64,000 nucleotides of DNA from Hydrogenophaga intermedia. GTDB lineage: Bacteria > Pseudomonadota > Gammaproteobacteria > Burkholderiales > Burkholderiaceae_C. How positions within the stretch are numbered: position 1 is the stretch's first letter; each line of letters opens with the position of its first letter. The position numbers and the translations under genes are program-made. Positions 17,421 through 28,632 of this stretch are shown here, one piece after another. The stretch spans positions 1-64,000 of the forward strand of contig CAMDCY010000001.1 in the NCBI GenBank assembly GCA_945890705.1, given 5' to 3'. The notes under the pieces are model-generated. The model saw only the letters and a program-made list of their open reading frames with translations, did no database searches and had not been told where the DNA came from.

Positions 17421-18211
17421 GCACCGCCATCCCAAACGCCTTTACCGTGCTGATCCCAGCGCGCATGGCGTCGAGTCGATTGCCCAAAAAACCCCTGGCC
17501 GATATCGGCGGCGCACCGATGGTGGTTCGCGTGGCCCAGCAATCTCAGCTCAGCGGCGCTCAGCGCTGCGTAGTCGCGGCCGACGACGAACGCATCGTTC
17601 AAGCTTGTCAAACTCACGGCATCGAGGCCATCCTCACCCGTGTGGACCACGTCTCGGGCAGCGACCGCTTGGCCGAGGCTTGCGACTTGCTGGGCTTGAG
17701 CGATGAGGCCTTGGTAGTCAATGTGCAAGGCGACGAACCCCTCATCGACCCGACCTTGATCAACGCGGTCGCGCACGAGTTGCAGCGCCGCAGCGACTGC
17801 GTGATGAGCACCGCCGCGCACCCGATCGCCCGCATGGCCGATTTCATCAACCCCAACGTGGTCAAGGTGGTCACAGACAAGCACCACACGGCGCTGTACT
17901 TCAGCCGCTCGCCCATGCCGTGGCCGCGCGATCGCATGCCAGCGGACACCGCACAGGCCACAGACGCCCACCTGCCCCAACCCGCGCCGCTGCGCCACGT
18001 GGGCATTTATGGCTACCGCGCGGGCTTTCTGCGCCAATTCCCGCGCTTGAGCACGGCCCCCTTGGAGTTGAGCGAATCGCTTGAGCAGCTGCGGGTCTTG
18101 TGGCATGGCGAGCGCATCGCCGTGCACATCACCGACCAAGCCCCCGCCGGCGGCGTGGACACGCCCGACGATTTGGCGCGCGTTCGAGCCCATTGGGTAT
18201 CGACTTTGTAA
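17417..18211 (+). CDS. kdsB: CMP-KDO synthetase
   Basis: A 264-residue 3-deoxy-manno-octulosonate cytidylyltransferase, which activates KDO for lipopolysaccharide core synthesis. The nucleotide-binding opening [16 protein letters not shown] (about residues 11-26) and [10 protein letters not shown] near residue 96 are diagnostic. It starts in an ATGA overlap with the Trm112-like gene. Length is close to E. coli KdsB (248) with a short insertion after AHPIARM. Confidence 0.95.
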   Translation: MSTAIPNAFTVLIPARMASSRLPKKPLADIGGAPMVVRVAQQSQLSGAQRCVVAADDERIVQACQTHGIEAILTRVDHVSGSDRLAEACDLLGLSDEALVVNVQGDEPLIDPTLINAVAHELQRRSDCVMSTAAHPIARMADFINPNVVKVVTDKHHTALYFSRSPMPWPRDRMPADTAQATDAHLPQPAPLRHVGIYGYRAGFLRQFPRLSTAPLELSESLEQLRVLWHGERIAVHITDQAPAGGVDTPDDLARVRAHWVSTL

Positions 18212-18312
18212 GCCAGCGTCAGGGGGCTCGTGCTATCCTCAAATCCAGTCCTTGGTAGCCAACGCTCGGGGCTGGCACTCGCGCCCAAATCGCCATGGCT
18301 TTGGGCCCTTGA

Positions 18313-18987
<675 letters not shown>

Positions 18988-19004
18988 TCCATCGACGCTC
19001 AAAC

Positions 19005-19032
19005 AAAAGCCCCGCACTGCGGGGCTTTTTTG
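19005..19032. terminator. Intrinsic terminator between convergent adk and the asparaginase gene
   Basis: GCCCCGC-ACT-GCGGGGC (19009-19025) is flanked by AAAA on the left and six T on the right, so it can act in both directions. It lies between two converging genes. Confidence 0.9.
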
Positions 19033-19050
19033 TTGGCGTGTGCCCAGCCA

Positions 19051-20019
19051 TCACACCATCAAGTCGAGCATCAAACTCACGCGCGCCTTGAATGCGTTGA
19101 GCTCGCGCGGGGCGCAGGTGATGGCCGTGGTCTCGCCTACGATGGGGCCGTGGGCGCAACGGGTGCACAAACGCAAGGCCACACCGGCTTGGGCGGCGGT
19201 TTGCAAGGCGCTGAGCAATGCCGTGTGCAGGGTGCCGTTGCCGGTGCCGGCGACGACCAGGCCTTGAACACCGGCGCTCACCCACGCATCGATCTGGCGT
19301 GGGTCTACCCCCGCGTGGCTGCTCACGACCGCCACCCAAGGCCACTGCTCCACGGGCCGCGTCAGGGCCGTGGCCGCGTGAGCATGAGGCTGGTTGGGGT
19401 TGGGTAGGGATGACCAACGCAAGCGCCCCGACTCCACCCAAGCCAGCGGGCCACTGGGGCCGGACGAGAGCGCGTCCAAACGGTAGGGGTGTTCTTTTTG
19501 AACGTGCGCGGGGCTGTGTACTGTGCCCGCGGCCACCACCAACACACCCCGCGCTTGCGGGTCGCGCGAGACGGTCACGGCGTCCAAGAGGTTTTGTGGT
19601 CCGTCTTGCAGCACCGCGGTAGCCGGGCGCATGGCGCAGGTCAAGACTACCGGCTTGTGCGTCTGCAGAACCTGTTGCAAAAACCAAGCGGTCTCTTCCA
19701 AGGTGTCGGTGCCGTGGGTGATGACCACGCTGCACACCTCGTCTTGCGCCAGCCAGTGCGTGCAGCGCTGCGCCAGGGCTTGCCAATGCGCGTGGCTCAT
19801 GTCTTTGCTGTCGATTTGGGCAACCTGCTCCGATAAGAGCGGGGGCAAGGGGTCGCTGCCCAAACCCGAGAGCAGCTCAGCCACAGGCACTTGGCCGGCC
19901 ACATAGCCCACGGTGTCGCTGGCGGCGGCGGCGCGCCCGGCGATCGTGCCGCCCATGCCCAGCACGACGGTGCTGCGGGGTGCTGGGGCCTCTGCGGCCA
20001 CTTTTTTTGCATCGAACAC
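19051..20019 (-). CDS. L-asparaginase family protein
   Basis: A 322-residue bacterial-type asparaginase that would hydrolyse asparagine to aspartate and ammonia. The nucleophile loop MGGTIAG puts the first catalytic Thr at T25, and the second motif HGTDTLEET carries the Thr-Asp pair. There is no clear signal peptide, so a cytoplasmic enzyme is likely. I place the start at GTG 20019, with GAGGG eight bases upstream; TTG 20034 has no site. It is divergent from lexA, and one LexA box (20037-20052) lies within 20 bases of its start, so it could be damage-responsive. Confidence 0.85.
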   Translation of the reverse strand: MFDAKKVAAEAPAPRSTVVLGMGGTIAGRAAAASDTVGYVAGQVPVAELLSGLGSDPLPPLLSEQVAQIDSKDMSHAHWQALAQRCTHWLAQDEVCSVVITHGTDTLEETAWFLQQVLQTHKPVVLTCAMRPATAVLQDGPQNLLDAVTVSRDPQARGVLVVAAGTVHSPAHVQKEHPYRLDALSSGPSGPLAWVESGRLRWSSLPNPNQPHAHAATALTRPVEQWPWVAVVSSHAGVDPRQIDAWVSAGVQGLVVAGTGNGTLHTALLSALQTAAQAGVALRLCTRCAHGPIVGETTAITCAPRELNAFKARVSLMLDLMV

Positions 20020-20036
20020 TTGCCAAACCCTCAAAA

Positions 20037-20071
20037 CTGGTGAAAAATACAGTCACTGGATAAACAAACAG
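20037..20071. promoter_or_regulatory. Two tandem LexA boxes between lexA and the asparaginase gene
   Basis: CTGGTGAAAAATACAG (20037-20052) and CTGGATAAACAAACAG (20056-20071) both fit CTG-N10-CAG, with centres 19 bp apart. Twin boxes before lexA are known in enteric bacteria and would allow tight self-repression. The left box is close enough to the divergent gene to affect it as well. Confidence 0.75.
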
Positions 20072-20087
20072 CCCAAAGGCCCATCCC

Positions 20088-20765
20088 ATGACCGACAGCA
20101 CGCTCAAACTGACCGCCCGACAGTCGCAAATCTTGCAACTGATCCAAACGAGCATCGCACGCACCGGCGCGCCCCCCACCCGGGCCGAAATTGCCCAAGA
20201 GCTGGGCTTCAAATCGGCCAACGCGGCCGAAGAACACCTGCAAGCCTTGGCGCGCAAAGGCGCCATTGAACTCGTCAGCGGCACCTCGCGCGGCATTCGC
20301 TTGCGCAGCCAAGACCTACAAACCATCAACGATGCCCGAGACCGCCAACTCAGTTTGCCACTGGCCGGCTTGTCGCAACTCATGCTGCCCCTCATCGGTC
20401 GGGTCGCCGCCGGCTCGCCCATCTTGGCCCAAGAACACGTGGACCAAACCTACCACGTCGAGCGCAGCCTGTTCACGCGCCAGCCGGATTATCTGCTCAA
20501 GGTGCGCGGCATGTCGATGCGCGACGCCGGCATCATGGACGGCGACCTCTTGGCCGTGCACGCCACCCAAGACGTGAAAAACGGTCAAATCGTCGTGGCG
20601 CGTTTGGGTGACGACGTCACCGTCAAGCGCTTCATGCGCCGTGCCCACGCCATCGAACTGCTGGCCGAAAACCCCGATTACAAAACCATCGTGGTCGAGC
20701 CCGGCGAGCCCTTTGCCATTGAAGGCATCGCCGTGGGCCTGATCCGCAACGGCTTCCAACACTGA
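20088..20765 (+). CDS. lexA: LexA, SOS repressor
   Basis: A 225-residue LexA. The winged helix domain fills residues about 5-75 (ILQLIQTSI then [13 protein letters not shown]), the self-cleavage site is A108-G109 in RVAAGSP, and the catalytic dyad is S143 (GMSM) and K180. RecA filaments trigger cleavage and release SOS genes such as the umuDC operon at 7.7 kb in this window. It is followed 27 bases later by a small gene of unknown function, probably on the same transcript. Confidence 0.97.
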   Translation: MTDSTLKLTARQSQILQLIQTSIARTGAPPTRAEIAQELGFKSANAAEEHLQALARKGAIELVSGTSRGIRLRSQDLQTINDARDRQLSLPLAGLSQLMLPLIGRVAAGSPILAQEHVDQTYHVERSLFTRQPDYLLKVRGMSMRDAGIMDGDLLAVHATQDVKNGQIVVARLGDDVTVKRFMRRAHAIELLAENPDYKTIVVEPGEPFAIEGIAVGLIRNGFQH

Positions 20766-20792
20766 CACCCATCGAACACCCCGGAGAACGTC

Positions 20793-21029
20793 ATGAATTT
20801 GCTCACCCCCTCACGCTCTTGGAGCAGCCCTTTGGTCTTGATTGAAGGCTGGCAGCCCCAAGTCGGCGCATCCCGCAGCCACAGCGGCATGGGCAAGCGC
20901 CTGAGCCGCTGGTTCAGCCACACACCCAACGCCAGTTCGGCCGCCGACGCACGCTTGGTGCTCTCGGGCCGCATCAACGACGTCTGCGCTGAGCTGGAGC
21001 GCTTGGCCGCCCTCGAAGACAAACACTGA
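20793..21029 (+). CDS. Small hypothetical protein downstream of lexA
   Basis: A 78-residue protein I do not recognise. A good ribosome binding site (CGGAGAACGTC before ATG) and codon use like the neighbours support it. It has no signal peptide or membrane segment. The N-terminal half is rich in Ser, Trp and Arg (SRSWSSPLVLIEGW, GKRLSRWFSH); the C-terminal 25 residues look like an amphipathic helix (RINDVCAELERLAALED). It lies 27 bases after lexA and would share its LexA control. SOS-linked cell-division inhibitors are often small proteins next to lexA, but I see no SulA motif. Confidence 0.6.
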   Translation: MNLLTPSRSWSSPLVLIEGWQPQVGASRSHSGMGKRLSRWFSHTPNASSAADARLVLSGRINDVCAELERLAALEDKH

Positions 21030-21074
21030 CATCGCCCGGCGCTGCGTGCCCCAGACCGGGCACAATCGGGCGTC

Positions 21075-22076
21075 ATGAATATCTTTGTTCTCGATGATTA
21101 CCAAGACGTGGTGCGCAAGCTGGCTTGTGCGCGCAAGCTCGACGGTCACAACCTGAAGGTGCACACCAACACCGTCAAAGGCATGGGCCAATTGGCGGTT
21201 CGCCTGCGAGACGCCGAGGTCTTGGTCTTGATTCGGGAACGCACATCGCTCAACCGCCTGCTGCTGAGCAAGTTGCCCAACCTCAAACTGATCGCTCAAA
21301 CCGGACGAGTCGGCCCGCACATCGATGTGCCCGCCTGCACCGAGCTGGGCATTGCCGTGGCCGAGGGCGTGGGCTCGCCAGTGGCCCCGGCCGAATTGAC
21401 CTGGTCCTTGATCATGACGGCCATGCGCCGCCTGCCCCAATACATTGGCAACCTCAAACATGGGGCTTGGCAACAAGCCGGGCTCAAAGCCGCTTCCATG
21501 CCGTCCAATTTTGGTTTGGGCGTGGCCCTGCAGGGGAGAACACTGGGCATTTGGGGCTATGGCCGCATCGGCACCTTGGTGGCCGGTTATGGCCGCGCCT
21601 TCGGTATGCGCGTGATGATTTGGGGCAGCGAGTCCTCGCGCGAGCGTGCCCGCGCCGATGGTCACGGTACCTTCAGCAGCAAAGAGCAGCTGTTTACCGA
21701 GTCCGACGTCCTCAGCCTGCACCTGCGTTTGTCTGAGCAGACGCAGGCCACCATCACCGCTGACGATCTGGGGCTCATGAAGCGCACGGCCTTGTTGGTG
21801 AACACCTCACGCGCCGAACTGCTGGCCGTCGACGCTTTGTCGCTGGCCCTCAACCGTGGTCGCCCTGGCATGGCCGCGGTCGATGTGTTTGAGTCCGAAC
21901 CGATTTTGCAAGGCCACCCCTTGCTGCGTTTGGAAAACTGCATCTGCACACCGCATTTGGGATACGTCGAACAAGACAGCTACGAGTTGTATTTCGGCTC
22001 AGCCTTTGACAACGTGTTGAACTTTATCCAAGGCAAGCCCACCCATATCGTCAACCCCGAGGTCTCCCCAAGATGA
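21075..22076 (+). CDS. D-2-hydroxyacid dehydrogenase family protein
   Basis: A 333-residue NAD-dependent dehydrogenase of the D-isomer 2-hydroxyacid family. The dinucleotide site GIWGYGRIG lies near residue 157-165. The catalytic Arg is in VNTSRAE, an acidic residue in DVFESEP and the His in CTPHLGY. The substrate cannot be told from sequence; phosphoglycerate, glyoxylate and other 2-keto acids are possible. It ends in an ATGA overlap with the enoyl-CoA hydratase gene, so the two are co-transcribed. Confidence 0.85.
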   Translation: MNIFVLDDYQDVVRKLACARKLDGHNLKVHTNTVKGMGQLAVRLRDAEVLVLIRERTSLNRLLLSKLPNLKLIAQTGRVGPHIDVPACTELGIAVAEGVGSPVAPAELTWSLIMTAMRRLPQYIGNLKHGAWQQAGLKAASMPSNFGLGVALQGRTLGIWGYGRIGTLVAGYGRAFGMRVMIWGSESSRERARADGHGTFSSKEQLFTESDVLSLHLRLSEQTQATITADDLGLMKRTALLVNTSRAELLAVDALSLALNRGRPGMAAVDVFESEPILQGHPLLRLENCICTPHLGYVEQDSYELYFGSAFDNVLNFIQGKPTHIVNPEVSPR

Positions 22077-22852
22077 GCGCCAGCTTGAAAAGCCACAGCC
22101 AAGGTAAGACCTTGGTGCTGACGATCAGCAACCCCGAACACCACAACGCCTTGGACGCCACCGTGTGCGCCGCCGCCGTCGAGGCCTTGGGCGTAGCCGA
22201 GAGCAGCGACGACATCCGCAGCGTGGTGATCGCGGGCGAGGGCTTGCACTTTTGTGCCGGCCTGGATTTGCACGCCCTCAACGAAGACCGCCAACTCGGT
22301 GCCACACATAACCTCCAACAGATCGAGAGCCACCACAACTGGATCGAAGCCATCCGCACCTTCCCCAAGCCTGTGGTGGCTGCGGTGGAAGGTGCGTGTG
22401 CCGCCACGGGGTTTTCGCTGGCCTTGGCCTGCGACCTGTTGGTGGCCGCACACAACAGCGTCTTTGTGATGTCGCACAGCACCGTGGGTTTGTCGCCCGA
22501 TGGCGGTGCCACCCAGCAACTCTTGGCCGCCCTGCCCCGCGCCGCGGCCACGCACCTGCTCATGAGCGGCGAACGCGTGAGCGCCGATCGCTTGCACCAA
22601 TGGGGTGTTGTCACCCAATTGAGCAACCCGGGCGAAGCGCTGAGCGACGCCTTGGCACTGTGCGAACGGCTCAACGCTCGGTCCCCGCAGGCCGTGGCCA
22701 GCATCAAAGAGCTGGTCAACGAAGCCCCGGGGCAATCGCTCACCGCCCAACTGCGCTCGGAACGCGACCACTTTGTGCGCAACTTGCTGCACCCCAACGC
22801 CGCAGAGGGCCTCAAGGCCTTTTTGGACAAACGCCCACCCCAATACCGCTGA
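22073..22852 (+). CDS. Enoyl-CoA hydratase/isomerase family protein
   Basis: A 259-residue crotonase-fold enzyme. The oxyanion-hole segments are visible as HFCAGLDL (near residue 59) and GACAATGFSLALACD (near 107). At the second catalytic position it has Asp (GLSPDGGATQ), as in PaaG-type isomerases, and the usual first Glu is not evident, so isomerase activity is as likely as hydratase. It overlaps the upstream dehydrogenase by four bases and precedes a glutathione transferase, suggesting a small catabolic operon whose substrate is unknown. Confidence 0.82.
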   Translation: MSASLKSHSQGKTLVLTISNPEHHNALDATVCAAAVEALGVAESSDDIRSVVIAGEGLHFCAGLDLHALNEDRQLGATHNLQQIESHHNWIEAIRTFPKPVVAAVEGACAATGFSLALACDLLVAAHNSVFVMSHSTVGLSPDGGATQQLLAALPRAAATHLLMSGERVSADRLHQWGVVTQLSNPGEALSDALALCERLNARSPQAVASIKELVNEAPGQSLTAQLRSERDHFVRNLLHPNAAEGLKAFLDKRPPQYR

Positions 22853-22872
22853 CCTGCAACCGGAGACTCCCC

Positions 22873-23565
22873 ATGATCGACCTTTACACCTGGCCCACGC
22901 CCAACGGACACAAAATCCACATCATGCTCGAGGAGTGCGGCCTGCCCTACCGCGTGCACCCCATCAACATCGGCACGGGCGACCAGTTCCAGCCCGAGTT
23001 CTTGCGCATCAGCCCGAACAACAAAATTCCCGCCATCGTCGACAGCGAAGGGCCCGACGGCCAGCCCATCTCCTTGTTTGAATCGGGCGCGATTTTGTTG
23101 TACTTGGCCAGCAAGACGGGTCGCTTCTTGCCCCAAGGCGCGCGCGAGCGCTACGACGTGCTGCAGTGGCTCATGTTCCAAATGGGCGGCTTGGGCCCCA
23201 TGCTGGGCCAAGCGCACCACTTTCGCATCTACGCGCCCGAGAAAATCGATTACGCGGTGAACCGTTACACGCAAGAAGCCAAGCGCCTGTACGGTGTGCT
23301 GAACCAACAGGTGGGCCAGCACCGCTTCATCGCGGCCGACGAATACAGCATCGCCGACATCGCGGTGTTCCCTTGGTTGCGCAGCTGGCAAAACCAAGGC
23401 ATCGACTGGGCCGATTACCCCCACCTCAAAGACTGGTTCGACCGTGTGGCTGAGCGCCCTGCGGTGCAACGGGGGGTAGAGGTGCTGGCCAGCGCCCGCA
23501 AACCCCTGACCGACGACCGCGCCCGTGCCGTGCTCTTCGGGGCACCCACCACGCCCAAAACCTGA
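22873..23565 (+). CDS. Glutathione S-transferase, YfcG-like
   Basis: A 230-residue glutathione transferase. The thioredoxin-fold half opens MIDLYTWPTPNGHKIHIMLEE, as in the Nu-class YfcG group, with the glutathione-binding stretch KIPAIVD and FESGAILLYLA; the all-helical half follows from about residue 90. Nu-class enzymes often act as disulfide reductases on glutathione conjugates. GGAG precedes the ATG at 22873. It is the last gene of the run from 21075. Confidence 0.9.
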   Translation: MIDLYTWPTPNGHKIHIMLEECGLPYRVHPINIGTGDQFQPEFLRISPNNKIPAIVDSEGPDGQPISLFESGAILLYLASKTGRFLPQGARERYDVLQWLMFQMGGLGPMLGQAHHFRIYAPEKIDYAVNRYTQEAKRLYGVLNQQVGQHRFIAADEYSIADIAVFPWLRSWQNQGIDWADYPHLKDWFDRVAERPAVQRGVEVLASARKPLTDDRARAVLFGAPTTPKT

Positions 23566-23613
23566 GCACCAGAGTTTTTTTGGTGCCTCGGCGAGAAGCT
23601 GTTTTTGTGCGGT

Positions 23614-23619
23614 TACAAT
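23614..23619 (+). promoter_or_regulatory. -10 element of the tRNA-Pro promoter
   Basis: TACAAT is followed by a GC-rich discriminator (ACGGGCTCG) and the tRNA starts 11 bases further on, which is the normal layout for a stable RNA promoter. No convincing -35 hexamer was found. Confidence 0.5.
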
Positions 23620-23629
23620 ACGGGCTCGT

Positions 23630-23706
23630 CGGAGCGTAGCGCAGCCTGGTAGCGCATCTGCTTTGGGAGCAGAGGGTCGCGAGTTCGAATCCCGCCGCTC
23701 CGACCA
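23630..23706 (+). tRNA. tRNA-Pro (anticodon UGG)
   Basis: The sequence folds as a full cloverleaf: acceptor CGGAGCG/CGCTCCG, anticodon stem TCTGC/GCAGA with loop TTTGGGA (anticodon TGG), T-arm GTTCGAATC, discriminator A and an encoded CCA at 23704-23706. Confidence 0.97.
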
Positions 23707-23713
23707 CCCCTTC

Positions 23714-23741
23714 AAAAAGGCCCACTCGTGGGCCTTTTTTT
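23714..23741 (+). terminator. Intrinsic terminator after tRNA-Pro
   Basis: GGCCCA-CTCG-TGGGCC (with extra C/G closure) is followed by seven T at 23735-23741 and preceded by five A. It ends the tRNA-Pro transcript eight bases after the CCA. Confidence 0.9.
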
Positions 23742-23778
23742 CTGTGTATCCTCTTCTCCATAGATATCCCGTTTTTGC

Positions 23779-23855
23779 CTACCCGTAGCTCAACTGGATA
23801 GAGCAGCTGCCTTCTAAGCAGCAGGTCGGGGGTTCGAGTCCCTCCGGGTAGGCCA
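23779..23855 (+). tRNA. tRNA-Arg (anticodon UCU)
   Basis: The sequence folds as a cloverleaf: acceptor CTACCCG/CGGGTAG, D-arm GCTC...GAGC, anticodon stem GCTGC/GCAGC with loop CTTCTAA (anticodon TCT), T-arm GTTCGAGTC, discriminator G and an encoded CCA at 23853-23855. It converges on ygiQ, whose stop lies 20 bases away. No integrase or att duplication is seen next to it. Confidence 0.96.
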
Positions 23856-23874
23856 CCGAATGCTGGGCACCCAC

Positions 23875-26229
<2,355 letters not shown>

Positions 26230-26332
26230 GGAGGGCTTTGGTTAACCCTTGATTGTAAGTTTTTGTGCAGACCCAGCCACCATCAGGGGCAATGGGCGCG
26301 AGATAATGCCCCACCCCAGCTGGAGAATCACC

Positions 26333-27076
26333 ATGACGCGTTTGAACGGAAAAATCAGCCTCATCACCGGGGCAGCCCAAGGCATCGGTTTGGCCACCGC
26401 CAAGAAATTCGCCCAAGAAGGCGCCACGGTGGTCATTTGTGACGTCAAGGCAGAGGCGGTGAACGCGGCCGTGGCCGAATGCCACGCCTTGGGCGCACAG
26501 GCCGAAGGCCACACCATGGACGTGACCCAGCGCGATCAGGTGGATGCGGTGATCGCCGCGGTGATCGCGAAACACGGGCGCATCGACGTGCTGGTCAACA
26601 ACGCCGGCATCACCCAAGACGCTCGCTTGCAAAACATGAGCATCGAACAATTCGACCGCGTGATCGACGTCAACCTGCGCGGTGTGTTCCATTGCGCGCA
26701 GGCCGTGGCCAACACCATGGTCGCGCAAGGCCGTGGCGTGATCCTCAACGCTTCCTCAGTGGTGGGCATCTACGGCAACTTTGGCCAGACCAATTACGCC
26801 GCGAGCAAATTCGGTGTGATCGGCTTCACCAAGACCTGGAGCCGCGAACTCGGCCCCAAAGGCGTGCGCGTGAACGCCGTGGCGCCAGGCTTCATCGCCA
26901 CGCCCATCTTGAACACCATTCCCGAGAAGGTGATCGCCGAGATGGCGCAACGCGTGCCCCTGCGCCGCTTGGGCCAACCCGAAGAAATCGCCAACGTCTA
27001 CGCCTTCTTGGCCAGCGACGAGGCCAGCTACATCAACGGTGAGGTCATTGAGGTCTCGGGCGGGATGACGGTGTGA
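26333..27076 (+). CDS. SDR reductase, FabG/PhaB-like
   Basis: A 247-residue short-chain dehydrogenase. The cofactor loop TGAAQGIG (12-19), NNAG (89-92), and the catalytic Ser141/142, Tyr155 and Lys159 (YAASK) are all present. It would reduce a 3-oxoacyl thioester with NAD(P)H; whether the carrier is ACP (FabG) or CoA (PhaB) cannot be told, and no fatty acid or PHB genes adjoin it. A TGGAG ribosome binding site supports ATG 26333. Its stop overlaps the start of the first chromate transporter gene. Confidence 0.88.
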   Translation: MTRLNGKISLITGAAQGIGLATAKKFAQEGATVVICDVKAEAVNAAVAECHALGAQAEGHTMDVTQRDQVDAVIAAVIAKHGRIDVLVNNAGITQDARLQNMSIEQFDRVIDVNLRGVFHCAQAVANTMVAQGRGVILNASSVVGIYGNFGQTNYAASKFGVIGFTKTWSRELGPKGVRVNAVAPGFIATPILNTIPEKVIAEMAQRVPLRRLGQPEEIANVYAFLASDEASYINGEVIEVSGGMTV

Positions 27077-27666
27077 ACGAGCACGAGGTGCCCGCTTTGG
27101 CTAGCCCGGCCTCGCGCCGGGCTTTGTTTTGGACCTTCACCACGCTGGCCTTGCAAGGCTTCGGTGGCGTATTGGCCATCGTGCAGCGCGAGATGGTCGA
27201 ACACAAACGCTGGATGACGCGCGAGCAGTTCGTGGACGACTGGTCGGTGGCGCAAATCCTGCCCGGGGCCAACGTCATCAACCTCTCGCTCATGATCGGC
27301 GACCGTTATTTTGGCTGGACTGGGGCCGCCGCGGCGGTGGCCGGCATGCTCCTGCCACCGCTCTTGGTCTTGCTGGGGGTTGTGGTGCTCTACAGCACCG
27401 TGGCGCAAACGGCGCTGGCGCAAGGCGCCTTGCGCGGCATGGGTGCGGTGGCGGCAGGGCTGATCATCGCCACCGGCATGAAGCTATTGGGCGCTTTGGT
27501 CAAGAACCCCATGGGCTTGTGGATGTGCAGCGCGTTGGCCGCCCTGACCTTCGTGGCCGTGGCCTTGCTGCGCTGGCCACTGGTGTGGGTGCTGTTGGGC
27601 TTAGGGGGCGTGGCCTGTGTATGGACCTACCGCTTGCTGAGCCCGGGCGATGGAGACGCGGCATGA
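27073..27666 (+). CDS. chrA: Chromate transporter, N-terminal-half type (short CHR)
   Basis: A 197-residue CHR-family membrane protein made of a single CHR domain. The family features are visible: QGFGG near residue 31, [13 protein letters not shown], and [13 protein letters not shown]; five or six hydrophobic segments follow. Short CHR proteins work as pairs that export chromate or exchange it with sulfate. The start is GTG 27073, overlapping the SDR stop. The second half is the next gene, joined by an ATGA overlap. Confidence 0.85.
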   Translation: MNEHEVPALASPASRRALFWTFTTLALQGFGGVLAIVQREMVEHKRWMTREQFVDDWSVAQILPGANVINLSLMIGDRYFGWTGAAAAVAGMLLPPLLVLLGVVVLYSTVAQTALAQGALRGMGAVAAGLIIATGMKLLGALVKNPMGLWMCSALAALTFVAVALLRWPLVWVLLGLGGVACVWTYRLLSPGDGDAA

Positions 27667-28262
27667 ACGCGCTAGAAGCCTGGGGCCAGAGCACCTTGTG
27701 GTGGCCTTTGTTTTTGCACTTCGCTGCGCTGTCTTTGTTGGCCGTGGGTGGCGCCCTCACCACCGCACCGGACATGCACCGCTACCTCGTGGGTGAACAA
27801 GCGTGGCTGAGCGAGGCTCAGTTCAACGCCTCCATCGCTTTGTCACAAGCCGCACCCGGGCCCAATGTGTTGTTCGTGGCTTTACTCGGCTGGCATGTGG
27901 GCCTAAACGCCGGTGGTGGTGTGAGCCCGGGGGCCTGGGCCTGGGCTTTGCTGGGCGTTTTGGTGGCGATGGTGGGCACGCTGCTGCCCTCCACCGTGCT
28001 GACTTTTGCCGCCACGCGCTGGGCCCACCGCAACCGCGAACGCCGTGTGGTGCGTGCCTTCAAGGCCGGCATGGCCCCGATCGTGATCGCCTTGCTCATG
28101 GCGACGGGCTGGGTGCTCAGCAGCGCCCACAGCAAGCCCGCCGAGGACTGGCGCTTGTGGCTGCTCACAGTGGTGGTCACCGGGGTGGTGTGGCGCACGC
28201 GGGTGCCGCTGCTGTGGCTGATCGCCGCCGGCGGCGTGGTCGGCATGCTGGGCTGGGTCTGA
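27663..28262 (+). CDS. Chromate transporter, C-terminal-half type (short CHR)
   Basis: A 199-residue CHR-domain membrane protein, partner of the gene before it. VGGALTTAPDMHRYLV, the segment with ASIALSQAAPGPNVLFVALLG, and several hydrophobic helices are typical. The two halves overlap as ATGA, which favours equal synthesis and a heteromeric transporter. Substrate may be chromate, sulfate or another anion; only transport tests would show. It converges with the lipoprotein gene. Confidence 0.85.
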   Translation: MNALEAWGQSTLWWPLFLHFAALSLLAVGGALTTAPDMHRYLVGEQAWLSEAQFNASIALSQAAPGPNVLFVALLGWHVGLNAGGGVSPGAWAWALLGVLVAMVGTLLPSTVLTFAATRWAHRNRERRVVRAFKAGMAPIVIALLMATGWVLSSAHSKPAEDWRLWLLTVVVTGVVWRTRVPLLWLIAAGGVVGMLGWV

Positions 28263-28280
28263 ACCCACGCAGGGCCTAGC

Positions 28281-28628
28281 TCAGCGCGGGCTCTCGAAGA
28301 ACACCGAGTTGGTGTAATCGCTGATCTCGAAATAGACCTTCTTCTCACCCGCATCGACCTGCATGTTGAGGTTTTCATCGAGCACGCCGTAGCCGTAGCG
28401 GTAAGCGCGTGGCATCCCATCGTCGGTGCCCAAAGCGGTGCTGATTTTGTCGATCTTGAGGAAACGGCGCGCGACTTTATCGCCTGCATACACCTCCAGC
28501 ACGCCGTTGGTACCAGTCCAGTTTTGGATGCTGCGGCCGATTTTGTTTTGTTGCTCTTGGGTGCAGGCCGAGCCCAGCAGCAAGGCCGCCACACCTGCAG
28601 CGATGGAGGTGATTTTTTGGATGTTCAT
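28281..28628 (-). CDS. Small lipoprotein of unknown function
   Basis: A 115-residue protein with a lipoprotein signal peptide: hydrophobic core AAGVAALLLGS and lipobox LGSAC, which makes C22 the lipidated residue. The mature part is polar, with YAGDKVARRFLKIDKIST and a YRYGYGVLDENLN segment; I do not recognise a family. The start is ATG 28628; a longer frame overlaps rlmB. It follows rlmB by four bases and is probably co-transcribed. Confidence 0.75.
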   Translation of the reverse strand: MNIQKITSIAAGVAALLLGSACTQEQQNKIGRSIQNWTGTNGVLEVYAGDKVARRFLKIDKISTALGTDDGMPRAYRYGYGVLDENLNMQVDAGEKKVYFEISDYTNSVFFESPR

Positions 28629-28632
28629 GGTC

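Noticed and set aside
23566-23600. Terminator after the glutathione transferase gene (GCACCA...TGGTGC)
   Set aside because: The T-run lies in the loop and not after the stem, so it does not form an intrinsic terminator.
23630-23855. tRNA genes as phage or island attachment sites
   Set aside because: There is no integrase, no direct repeat of the tRNA 3' ends and no foreign-looking DNA nearby.
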